9,588 nucleotides of DNA, from the NCBI GenBank assembly GCA_033720975.1, contig JAWWBL010000062.1, positions 1-9,588 on the forward strand, written 5' to 3'. This stretch comes from JAWWBL01 sp033720975 (GTDB taxonomy: Bacteria > Actinomycetota > Acidimicrobiia > Spongiisociales > ZC4RG35). The position numbers were made by a program, and so were the translations under genes. Below the pieces are notes generated by a model, which saw only the letters and a program-made list of their open reading frames with translations, was not told where the DNA came from and did not search any database. Below are positions 1-6,399 of this stretch, one piece after another; within the stretch, counting starts at the first letter, position 1, and every line of letters begins with the position of its first letter.

Positions 1-1
1 G

Positions 2-541
2 AGGATCACCGAGGAGCGAGGGGCCTTTCGGGCCGACCAGTTCCACCTCCCCGGTGCCGCCAACGCCCATGAGCACGGCACCGGTGCTGAGCTCTGGCGG
101 CAGGCCAAAGGTGCCATCGACCTGTTCTGCGAATTCGTGGGGACCGGAAGCACCTTTGTTGGTGTCTCCCGACATCTCAAAGCGCAGAACCCGGACATCG
201 CCTGTTATCTCGTCGAGCCGGAGGGCGCCGCCGCGCTGGCCGGCAAGGAGGTGGTCAACCCCAGCCATCGGATCCAGGGCGGAGGTTATTCGATGAGGGA
301 GCTGGTCGGGATCGACGCGAAGCTGGTCGACGGGATGATCGAGGTCTCTGACGAGGCAGCAATCGAAGCTGCCCGCCGTCTAGCCCGGACCGAGGGCATC
401 TTCGCCGGATTCTCGGCCGGTGCCTGTGTGGCTGGCGCAGAGCACTTGCTCACCAACGATTACCCCGGGGCTACTGCGGCCGTCGTTCTTGCCGACTCTG
501 GGATGAAATACCTCACGACCGATCTGTGGAGCAAGGTGTGA
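2..541 (+). CDS. Cysteine synthase-family PLP enzyme, C-terminal part (5' end outside window)
   Basis: This is the last 179 residues of a fold-type II PLP enzyme of the cysteine synthase/cystathionine beta-synthase family, which makes cysteine from O-acetylserine (or a related activated serine) and sulfide in the cytosol. The reading frame is open from base 2, so the start lies outside the window. FVGTGSTFVGVSRHLK corresponds to the family's phosphate-binding GTGGT loop, with Ser in place of the second-last Gly. HRIQGGG, EVSDEAAIEAARRLARTEG and GFSAGACVAGA match the usual order of the C-terminal half, where a Ser in the last block contacts the pyridine nitrogen. DSGMKYLTTDLW matches the usual DSGERYLST ending. 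The N-terminal lysine that carries PLP is not in view. Several family positions differ (GTGST, FSAG for ISSG), so substrate preference is uncertain. The next gene follows after 32 bases on the same strand. Confidence 0.88.
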   Translation, partial: RITEERGAFRADQFHLPGAANAHEHGTGAELWRQAKGAIDLFCEFVGTGSTFVGVSRHLKAQNPDIACYLVEPEGAAALAGKEVVNPSHRIQGGGYSMRELVGIDAKLVDGMIEVSDEAAIEAARRLARTEGIFAGFSAGACVAGAEHLLTNDYPGATAAVVLADSGMKYLTTDLWSKV

Positions 542-573
542 GATCGAGCGTGGAGGAGGGCACCGGATGATCC

Positions 574-948
574 GTGGTTGACGAGGAAGCCGTGAGGGGG
601 TTCCTCAGCGCGTTCGAGCAGGCCCAATCCACTCGGGACTTCGACCAAGTGGCCCACCTGATCCACCCCGATGCCCTGTTTCGGTTCAACGACGGGGACT
701 TCAGGGGTCTGGCCGAGGTGCGGGCCGCCTTCGAGAGGACCTGGTCCCTGGATGTGGAGGAAAGCAGTTACCGCGTGGAAAACGTCGTCGTGAACAACGT
801 GGACTCCGCCACCGGGGTAGCCACTTTCGATTGGACCTGGGAGGGCGAAACAGATGACGGCCCGTTCCTCGTACAGGGACGAGGGACCACGGTCGTAGTG
901 GATCATGACGGGTCACTCAAGGTGCTCATCGAGCACCTGAGCCGATAG
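574..948 (+). CDS. SnoaL/NTF2-like small protein
   Basis: The 124-residue product looks like a cone-shaped NTF2/SnoaL domain (DUF4440-like). It starts with an amphipathic helix (EEAVRGFLSAFEQAQSTRD), continues with an acidic loop LIHPDALFRFNDG, then FRGLAEVRAAFERTW, and ends in beta strands including ATFDWTWEGE and GRGTTVVV. Proteins of this size and order are common; some are enzymes (isomerases, cyclases), many bind small ligands, and the sequence does not tell which. The GTG at 574 is the first usable start, because an in-frame TGA lies at 568-570. A purine-rich GGAGGAGGG lies at 552-560, 13 bases before the GTG, which is longer than usual and fits better to an out-of-frame ATG at 567. The gene sits between a cysteine-synthase-type gene and nif3 and may be co-transcribed with the former. 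Confidence 0.8.
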   Translation: MVDEEAVRGFLSAFEQAQSTRDFDQVAHLIHPDALFRFNDGDFRGLAEVRAAFERTWSLDVEESSYRVENVVVNNVDSATGVATFDWTWEGETDDGPFLVQGRGTTVVVDHDGSLKVLIEHLSR

Positions 949-952
949 CGGA

Positions 953-958
953 TACGAT
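953..958 (+). promoter_or_regulatory. Candidate -10 box for a leaderless nif3-like transcript
   Basis: TACGAT fits the TANNNT form of a -10 box and ends exactly 6 bases before the GTG start at 965, so transcription would begin at or next to the start codon. No Shine-Dalgarno sequence lies before this GTG, which fits leaderless translation. No convincing -35 box is visible 16-18 bases upstream. The same TANNNT-N6-GTG layout occurs before the redoxin-like gene at 9300. Confidence 0.45.
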
Positions 959-964
959 CGACTT

Positions 965-1735
965 GTGAGGTTGAGCGACTTCGTAGATCGGATGGCCGAG
1001 CACACCCACCGCGAACAGGCAGCGCCGTGGGATCCGGTGGGGCTGATGTTGGGTGACGCGGAACAGCCGATCGATTCGATCGGGGTGTGTCACGAGGTGA
1101 CCGATGCGGTCCTCGATCGGCTCGACAAGCGCCCGGTGGACCTATTGGTCACCTACCACCCGCTGCTGTTTACTCCCACGCACCGGATAGTGGCGGAACG
1201 GTCCGCCGGATCGAGGGCGTTTCGTTTGCTGAAGATGAACACCGCTCTCCTCGTCAGTCACACGGACTTCGATACCGCTCCAGGGGGCGCCGCCGACGCG
1301 CTAGCCGATTTCTTTGATCTCCGGGATGTGGAGAGCTTTGGAGGCGATCCGGAGGCAGGTGAGCCCAGTATTGGCAGGGTCGGAGAGTTCGACGCCAAGT
1401 TGGCCGTTCTGGACGCCCGCGTCTCGGACGCATTCGGTTACACAGGTCTCCGCGTGAGCGGAGACCCGGAAACCCACATCGATCGACTAGCGGTCATCCC
1501 CGGCTCGGGCTCGAGTTTGATCGATGAAGCCGCAGAGGTAGCGGACGCCCTGGTCACGGGTGATGTTCCTCATCATCGTGCGGTGCGGGCAGCCGACCTC
1601 GGCCTGGCAATAGTGGATCCGGGTCATGTCGCCACCGAAAGGCCCGGTATGAAGGCTCTGGTAACACTCGTGAGAAGACTGGCCGACACTCAAGTCGTTG
1701 ACCTGACCGAGTTGGCACCGCAGACATGGGGCTGA
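965..1735 (+). CDS. Nif3-like (DUF34/YbgI) dinuclear metal-centre protein
   Basis: The 256-residue protein belongs to the Nif3/YbgI (DUF34) family, hexameric toroid proteins with two metal ions per subunit. Some members are described as GTP cyclohydrolase 1 type 2 homologues, but their role is unsettled. Family landmarks appear in order: SDFVDRMAEH at the N-terminus, WDPVGLMLGD (22-31), YHPLLF (64-69), SHTDFDTAPGG (98-108), and C-terminal GHVATERPGMKAL (220-232). Likely metal ligands are H65, D103, H221 and E225. The first His of the usual HHP motif is Tyr64, as in eukaryotic NIF3L1 (YHPPIF). The protein has the short form without the PII-like insert of longer relatives. GTG at 965 has no Shine-Dalgarno site but a -10-like TACGAT just before it. 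The zinc-ribbon gene follows directly, the same order as Rv2230c-Rv2229c in Mycobacterium tuberculosis. Confidence 0.93.
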   Translation: MRLSDFVDRMAEHTHREQAAPWDPVGLMLGDAEQPIDSIGVCHEVTDAVLDRLDKRPVDLLVTYHPLLFTPTHRIVAERSAGSRAFRLLKMNTALLVSHTDFDTAPGGAADALADFFDLRDVESFGGDPEAGEPSIGRVGEFDAKLAVLDARVSDAFGYTGLRVSGDPETHIDRLAVIPGSGSSLIDEAAEVADALVTGDVPHHRAVRAADLGLAIVDPGHVATERPGMKALVTLVRRLADTQVVDLTELAPQTWG

Positions 1736-1758
1736 GCCGGAACTACTCTCCCGCCCCG

Positions 1759-2466
1759 ATGGAGATTGCAAGCCTCGCAGACCTGCTCGACGTGCAGGCC
1801 CTCGATCTCCAGATCGATCGCCTCCTCGACGAGAGGCAGAGCCTCCCTGAGTTGGAGGCGTACAAGAAAGCCCACGAGGCCTTGGCCGCTCTGCAGGCTG
1901 AGAGGGCTGAAGCCGCGTCGACTCTCAAGACCAACGAGCTCGAATTCGACAAGGCCGAAGGTGAGCTACAAATACTCGAGATGAAGCTCGATGAGCATGA
2001 GACGAGGCTGTTTTCTGGCGGGATGAGCGCGCGCGAAACCGAGCACATGCGGCTCGAGGTCCAGGGACTGAAGAGCCAGAAGGACGCCATGGAGTCCAAG
2101 GTTCTGGGAGCACTCGAGACCATCGACCCGGCCCGGGAGCGGGTGTCGCTGCTCGACGAGGAGATAGAGGGGCTCGAAGAGGAGAAGCGTGAACTCGAGG
2201 ACTCGATAAAGGAGCAATGGAAGAAGATCGACGCCGAGGTCGCCCGCAAGGAAGAGCGCAAAAGGGAAGCAGTGGCTCCGATACCCGAGGATCTAATGGA
2301 CCTCTACGAGAAGTTGAGACGGCTCAAAGAAGGGGTTGCTGTTGCCTCGTTCGACCACGGGGTGTGTGGGGGATGCCACATGACGCTGTCTCCCGCAGAG
2401 CAGAACGCCGTCTTCTCCGAGGACTTGCCTCGTTGTGTCCACTGCCGCCGGCTGCTCGTCGCCTGA
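1759..2466 (+). CDS. Coiled-coil C4 zinc-ribbon protein (zf-RING_7 family)
   Basis: The 235-residue protein has a long, highly charged helical hairpin (about residues 5-185, rich in Glu, Lys, Arg and Leu heptads) followed by a C-terminal C4 zinc ribbon. The ribbon cysteines are C203 and C206 (VCGGC) and C226 and C229 (RCVHC). This layout is that of the PF02591 family, which includes mycobacterial Rv2229c and Helicobacter HP0958/FlgZ; members bind nucleic acid or partner proteins, and the role in actinobacteria is not settled. The start at 1759 (MEIASLADLLDVQALD) is chosen because homologues begin just before the first helix. A longer start at 1726 would overlap nif3 by 10 bases and add 11 residues of no evident family character. 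Neither start has a clear Shine-Dalgarno site. The next gene starts 3 bases after the stop, suggesting one transcript. Confidence 0.88.
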   Translation: MEIASLADLLDVQALDLQIDRLLDERQSLPELEAYKKAHEALAALQAERAEAASTLKTNELEFDKAEGELQILEMKLDEHETRLFSGGMSARETEHMRLEVQGLKSQKDAMESKVLGALETIDPARERVSLLDEEIEGLEEEKRELEDSIKEQWKKIDAEVARKEERKREAVAPIPEDLMDLYEKLRRLKEGVAVASFDHGVCGGCHMTLSPAEQNAVFSEDLPRCVHCRRLLVA

Positions 2467-2469
2467 TTC

Positions 2470-2994
2470 GTGCTCTTTTTCCACCTAGGAGGTGCCCTCT
2501 GGTTGTTCAGGTGGGTGTTCCGGGATCCTCGAGTGGATGTCAGGTTTCTGCTCGCTGGAGCGTTGACTCCAGACCTGATAGACCTTCCTGTCGGGTCGAC
2601 ATTGATGGGAACCGGGGAACTGTGGGCCCATTCGCTCTTGGTGCCGTCGTTATTCATGGGATTTGTGCTCCTCTCCACGAGGCGCGGGCGCCGCAGGCGA
2701 GCGTGGATGGCCCTTGGGGTTGGCTGGCTGTTCCATCTTCTGCTCGATGGCATGTGGGTCAACGAGGAGGTCTTCCTGTGGCCGTTCTTCGGTGAGATCT
2801 CGAAGGGCACTCTGCCGTTCTGGCCCGCGGCATGGGACCGCGCCCTGGCCGATCCCTGGCGCTGGGTCAAAGAGGTCATCGGTCTCGGGTATCTGATTTG
2901 GCTCTGGGTCGCGTTGAACCTCGGTGACAAGTCGCGGCGCGAAGCCTTGAAAACCTCGGGCCGCCTCCCGGCCTATGCAAATGAGAGCTCTTAG
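2470..2994 (+). CDS. DUF457/YdjM-like integral membrane protein, putative metal-dependent hydrolase
   Basis: The 174-residue protein has about four hydrophobic segments (roughly 1-18, 50-70, 78-97 and 130-150). Polar motifs near the membrane face resemble the DUF457/YdjM group of putative membrane-bound metal-dependent hydrolases: H5 in the first segment, GALTPDLID (30-38, with D35 and D38), WAHSLL (52-57, with H54) and WLFHLLLDGMW (86-96, with H89 and D93). These His and Asp residues could form a metal site inside the membrane; no substrate is known. GTG at 2470 is taken because it keeps H5 and lies 3 bases after the preceding stop. The C-terminus is a charged cytosolic-type tail (GDKSRREALK), and its last 20 bases overlap the next gene, which suggests coupled translation. 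The family assignment rests on motif spacing seen by eye. Confidence 0.72.
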   Translation: MLFFHLGGALWLFRWVFRDPRVDVRFLLAGALTPDLIDLPVGSTLMGTGELWAHSLLVPSLFMGFVLLSTRRGRRRRAWMALGVGWLFHLLLDGMWVNEEVFLWPFFGEISKGTLPFWPAAWDRALADPWRWVKEVIGLGYLIWLWVALNLGDKSRREALKTSGRLPAYANESS

Positions 2995-3640
2995 CCTCAC
3001 CCTCCTCGTGTCGCTGGTGGCCTGTAGCCCTGGCACTTCTGATCCCACACTTACTACGAGAGGTGCGGGCGAATCCACTCCGGTCCGAGCTGTCGAACGC
3101 CTGGTTGGTCACCTCACAGATGGGGAGTTCACCGAAGCGGTTTCTCTCGTTCTCGAGGGCCAGGCGGCCCTGGCCTCTCTTTCCGAGGGGGTGTCTCCTG
3201 GCGAGGTCGCCGAGGCCCTCGAGAAGGGCGACGCCAATGTTGCGGCGAACTTCTGGGCGGGTTTTGCCCAAGGCACCGGCAACTTCCTCCTGGGGCCTGT
3301 CGGGTACCAAGGCGCCGAACCCGTGACCCGGGACGGTGTCACCTTCGAAGTCGTGATCGTCAATCCACCCGACGGTGGGCAGCGAGAGATCCTCCTCAGG
3401 GAAGAGGATGGCGGCTACCGGGTCGACCTTTTCGCGTCATTCGGAGCGGGACTTGCCCCCCGCATGGTCCAGCCAGTGGAGCGCCTCTTGGGACTCGGTG
3501 CGGAAGAGTCGCGTTTGGTGTTGTCATCTTTGCGGGAGATCGTCCCCTCGCTTTTGGTTGCATCCGAGCGGCCCGGGCTTCCCGCCGAGTCGGTTCAGTC
3601 GATCCTGCAACTGGTCGAGGTCATCACCCGAGTCGGCTGA
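2975..3640 (+). CDS. Putative lipoprotein of unknown function
   Basis: The 221-residue product begins with a short signal peptide ending in the lipobox LVAC (14-17), so it is probably lipid-anchored at C17 on the outer face of the cytoplasmic membrane. A Ser/Thr/Gly-rich stretch follows (about 18-34). The mature part starts with a helix (VRAVERLVGHLTDGEF), has a small mixed middle region with strands (VTFEVVIVNPP, REILLREEDGGYRVDLF) and ends in helices (RLLGLGAEESRLVLSSL). The pattern, a helical start followed by strands reading like GGYRVDLF, recalls small DUF4878/NTF2-like lipoproteins, but I do not recognise the family. The ATG at 2975 overlaps the upstream membrane-protein gene by 20 bases; an in-frame ATG two codons later is also possible. 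The stop abuts that of the convergent LLM oxidoreductase gene. Confidence 0.8.
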   Translation: MQMRALSLTLLVSLVACSPGTSDPTLTTRGAGESTPVRAVERLVGHLTDGEFTEAVSLVLEGQAALASLSEGVSPGEVAEALEKGDANVAANFWAGFAQGTGNFLLGPVGYQGAEPVTRDGVTFEVVIVNPPDGGQREILLREEDGGYRVDLFASFGAGLAPRMVQPVERLLGLGAEESRLVLSSLREIVPSLLVASERPGLPAESVQSILQLVEVITRVG

Positions 3641-4630
3641 TCAGACGGTAAGGGCGCGCAGTCGTGGAAGCACCTGTGCGCCCAGCATCGAGATCAATTG
3701 GGGTTGATCGAGAGATGCCATCTGGAACGTGACCACATCGGCTCCGAGGTCTTCGACAAGCGGTCGATATGCCTCCACTATGGCATCGGCCGAATTGGTC
3801 ATCGTGTAGCGACCGAGAACCTCGGACCGGGGCAACTCGTCGGCCTTCTTCCTCAGCTCAGTGGGGTCAACGGCTTCCAGCCGTCCCGGTGCGCGGAGCC
3901 CTCGCCACGAGTAGAGCGCTTCCCAAGCCTCGTCTTCCGAAGACGCATAGAGAGACCAACGAGTGGCCAGAACCATCGGATCGGGGCGGCCTGCATTCGC
4001 CGCTTCGTTTCGCAGGGGAGCGATGACCCGTTCGATCGTTTCGTCGGGATCCTTGACCGACGTGACGACTCCCTGGGCAAGTCGGCCGGCGAGAGCCGCC
4101 GACTTGGGGCCCCCAGCTGCCATGAGGATCGGGACCGGTCCCATGGGAGGTGAGTAGAGCTTCGCTCTGTCGGTCCGGTAGTACTCGCCGTCGTATGTGA
4201 GTTTCTCCCCGTCGAGAAGTCGGCGCATGATCTCGAGGGCTTCTGCCATCCGGGCATTCCGCTCGGCGTACTTGGGAAACTCGTAGCCAAGAGGCCCTTC
4301 GTTGATGTTCTCGCCGGTCCCGACGCCGAGGGTGAACCTACCGCCCGAGAGCCTGTCGAGGGTGGCTGCGGCTTGGGCGACCACACCGGGGTGATACCTG
4401 AACAAGGGTGTGGTAACGCCGGTTGCGAACTCGATCCGGGTGGTTTGGGCGGCCATCGCAGCGATGGTCGAGTAGGCGAACCCCGACGCCGACTCATCGT
4501 CGACCCACGGGTGGAAGTGCTCGGACACCACGGCCATGTCGAACCCCGCATCCTCGGCGAGGATGGCATGCTCAACGAGCGTCTCCGGCTGCCATTGCTC
4601 GTGGCCACAGAAGTAGGCGAACTTTGTCAA
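3641..4630 (-). CDS. F420-dependent LLM oxidoreductase, FGD (glucose-6-phosphate dehydrogenase)-like
   Basis: The 329-residue protein is a luciferase-like monooxygenase-fold enzyme of the F420-dependent glucose-6-phosphate dehydrogenase group, a cytosolic TIM barrel that moves hydride to cofactor F420. SEHFHPW (36-42), TPLFRYHPGVVAQA (74-87) and GVGTGENINE (102-111) align well with mycobacterial FGD, placing H38, W42 and E107 at its active-site His40, Trp44 and Glu109. By eye, the phosphate-binding residues recalled for FGD (Lys198, Lys259, Arg283) correspond to K193, R250 and R274, so a phosphorylated sugar substrate is possible but not shown. The start is TTG at 4630 with a weak purine run (AAAGAGAG) upstream; it keeps the conserved FAYFCGHEQ. 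It is the last gene of a - strand row, 30 bases after the large lipoprotein gene. The identity as an F420 enzyme is firmer than the substrate. Confidence 0.9.
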   Translation of the reverse strand: MTKFAYFCGHEQWQPETLVEHAILAEDAGFDMAVVSEHFHPWVDDESASGFAYSTIAAMAAQTTRIEFATGVTTPLFRYHPGVVAQAAATLDRLSGGRFTLGVGTGENINEGPLGYEFPKYAERNARMAEALEIMRRLLDGEKLTYDGEYYRTDRAKLYSPPMGPVPILMAAGGPKSAALAGRLAQGVVTSVKDPDETIERVIAPLRNEAANAGRPDPMVLATRWSLYASSEDEAWEALYSWRGLRAPGRLEAVDPTELRKKADELPRSEVLGRYTMTNSADAIVEAYRPLVEDLGADVVTFQMASLDQPQLISMLGAQVLPRLRALTV

Positions 4631-4660
4631 GAGTGCTCTCTTTCGCGTTTGATCGGAACC

Positions 4661-6397
4661 CTATTGGTAGCTGACGTAAACAGGAGTCGGCTGCTTTGAC
4701 ATGGTCGATTCGGGAGTGGGTGGCCCCGGTTCGTCTTCATCGAAGAAATTCTTCCAACCCCAGGCCCAAAATGCGTCTTCCGCTCCGACATTGAGAGCGG
4801 CGTAGGTGTTGTCCTTCTGCGGCTCGGTGCCATCGCCGTCCATCTGAATTACGAGCTGGATCTCGGGACGCTGCTCCAGGAGTTCACGATCCTGGATCAT
4901 GAATGTTCGGAATTGATGGACGATCATGAGCTTTTGAGGCAGCCCTTTCTCCCTTACGAGGTCGGCGAGCCAGTGGATGACCTGGTTGACCTCCTCCGAG
5001 CTGACACTCCCCACCTGTCTCAGGTGAACCTGATCCGGCTCGAGGCGCCACTCCGGATCAAGAGCCAGACCGACAAAGGGGAGCTCGAGAAGGGGTTGGT
5101 ACTGCTTTGCCTGGGTCAAGAAGTCGTCGCGCCCCGGCTGGAGGTCCAGCACCACGTACACGTCCCGTTCCCTAGCGGTTGCGATCCAGTCGTCGAAGGT
5201 CGAGATGGGCCATTCGAAGCTGTAGTCGGCGTCGTCGGTGGCGCCGGCGGCGGCCACCGAGGCGATCATCTCAAATGCGGGGATCACCTGTGAACCGTCT
5301 CCCGCGTAAGCGTCGAGGAATGGCTCCATTCGTTCCAGCGTGGCTGTGGGGCCCTGTTCACCGAGCGCACCGAGAGCACTTGTTTCGGGGTGGCCATAGA
5401 AGGCGACGTAGCGTCGCGGCCGGTCCTGCGGCAAGATGAGGAACCCCCCGCCGGGAACCTCGACGCCGTTTGCCAGGACATCGATATGCCAGGGATCCAC
5501 AGCAGGCGAAGACCCGATGAAGCGAGTCGAATCGGGTGAGTGGCCCTCAAGCGCCAAGCTCAGCGAGGGGTGGGCGAGTATGTCGCCGGCATCCACCGCA
5601 ATCACCGAGACCCCAACGGGAGCGGCGGCTGCGGCGGCGAGAAGCAGATGCTCGGGACTCGACGCCGGCACCATCCACACCTGGGGCGACTCGTTGGAGA
5701 TTGACAGATCCTTGATCATCTGGACCTGGTCGATGTCGTGTGGCGGGGGCAGCGTTGGCGAGGTAGGCGCCGACCCCGATGACGCCACCGGGCCCGTCAC
5801 CACTCGATCGCCGGAGCTGATTGCCCGGACGACTTCCACAATGAACCTGCCGTCTATTCCGTTTCGTGATTCGGCGATCTGCACTGTGTCGCCAAGCGTT
5901 GCGGCCGTTAGCGCTGCGGCCGATGCGATGTCGTGGGCCTCTACTTGGACTCCTGGGGGAGCCGTGACTGTCAGTTCACCGACCACGTGGACCCGCAGCG
6001 GGTTCAAGCGGCCCAATTCGGCAGGTAATTGGGGATGTGGAAACAGCATCGGGGCACTGAGCGAGGCGGCCAGCTGCGCAGCCGCGGCTATCTCCGTGAG
6101 ATTCCCGGAGCCGACCACGACGACGTCGTCGGAGCAGGTGAACCGCTCTCCGGAGAGGTGTAGCGCATCCGTGGCGAGGGCGCCGGTGTCGACGTTGGCA
6201 GACCGCAGGCTGAAGTCGAGGCAGCGCCGCATCGGAGTGGTGGTCGACGTTGACTCCGTGGTATCGGGGTGTCTGGTATCTGTCGGTGTTTCCCCTACAA
6301 CGCTCGAGCAGGCCGTCGTCAGGGACAGGATGGTGGACAAGACGAGAGATGTAGGCCTGTTCAGTGTGCCGGGGAGAGTAACGAGCGGCACCCTCAC
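4661..6397 (-). CDS. Large lipoprotein with cell-wall-binding-2-like repeats and a barrel-like C-terminal domain
   Basis: The 578-residue product has a signal peptide ending in lipobox LTTAC (C30), then a Thr/Ser-rich linker (about 31-56). Two stretches resemble cell wall binding repeat 2 (PF04122): residues 88-144, with VVVVGSGNLTEIAAAAQLAA and RVHVVGELTV, and a weaker one at 238-298 with HLLLAAAAAAPVGVSVIAVD. From about 317 to 552 the alternation of strands and helices looks like a TIM-barrel hydrolase: YVAFYG (330-335), VIPAFEM (371-377), VYVVLDLQPG (413-422), VGLALDPEW (442-450), LMIVHQF (490-496), IQLVIQMDGDG (513-523) and AFWAWGW (542-548). D447 and E449, at a strand end, are candidate catalytic acids. 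No known hydrolase family is recognised with certainty. The start is GTG at 6397, two bases after the SRAP stop, which suggests coupled translation. It may act on or hold to the cell envelope. Confidence 0.85.
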   Translation of the reverse strand: MRVPLVTLPGTLNRPTSLVLSTILSLTTACSSVVGETPTDTRHPDTTESTSTTTPMRRCLDFSLRSANVDTGALATDALHLSGERFTCSDDVVVVGSGNLTEIAAAAQLAASLSAPMLFPHPQLPAELGRLNPLRVHVVGELTVTAPPGVQVEAHDIASAAALTAATLGDTVQIAESRNGIDGRFIVEVVRAISSGDRVVTGPVASSGSAPTSPTLPPPHDIDQVQMIKDLSISNESPQVWMVPASSPEHLLLAAAAAAPVGVSVIAVDAGDILAHPSLSLALEGHSPDSTRFIGSSPAVDPWHIDVLANGVEVPGGGFLILPQDRPRRYVAFYGHPETSALGALGEQGPTATLERMEPFLDAYAGDGSQVIPAFEMIASVAAAGATDDADYSFEWPISTFDDWIATARERDVYVVLDLQPGRDDFLTQAKQYQPLLELPFVGLALDPEWRLEPDQVHLRQVGSVSSEEVNQVIHWLADLVREKGLPQKLMIVHQFRTFMIQDRELLEQRPEIQLVIQMDGDGTEPQKDNTYAALNVGAEDAFWAWGWKNFFDEDEPGPPTPESTMSKQPTPVYVSYQ

Positions 6398-6399
6398 AT

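Noticed and set aside
2217..2930. Open frames of 192 (+) and 208 (-) codons
   Set aside because: They overlap the zinc-ribbon and membrane-protein genes in other frames and lack any domain or start context.
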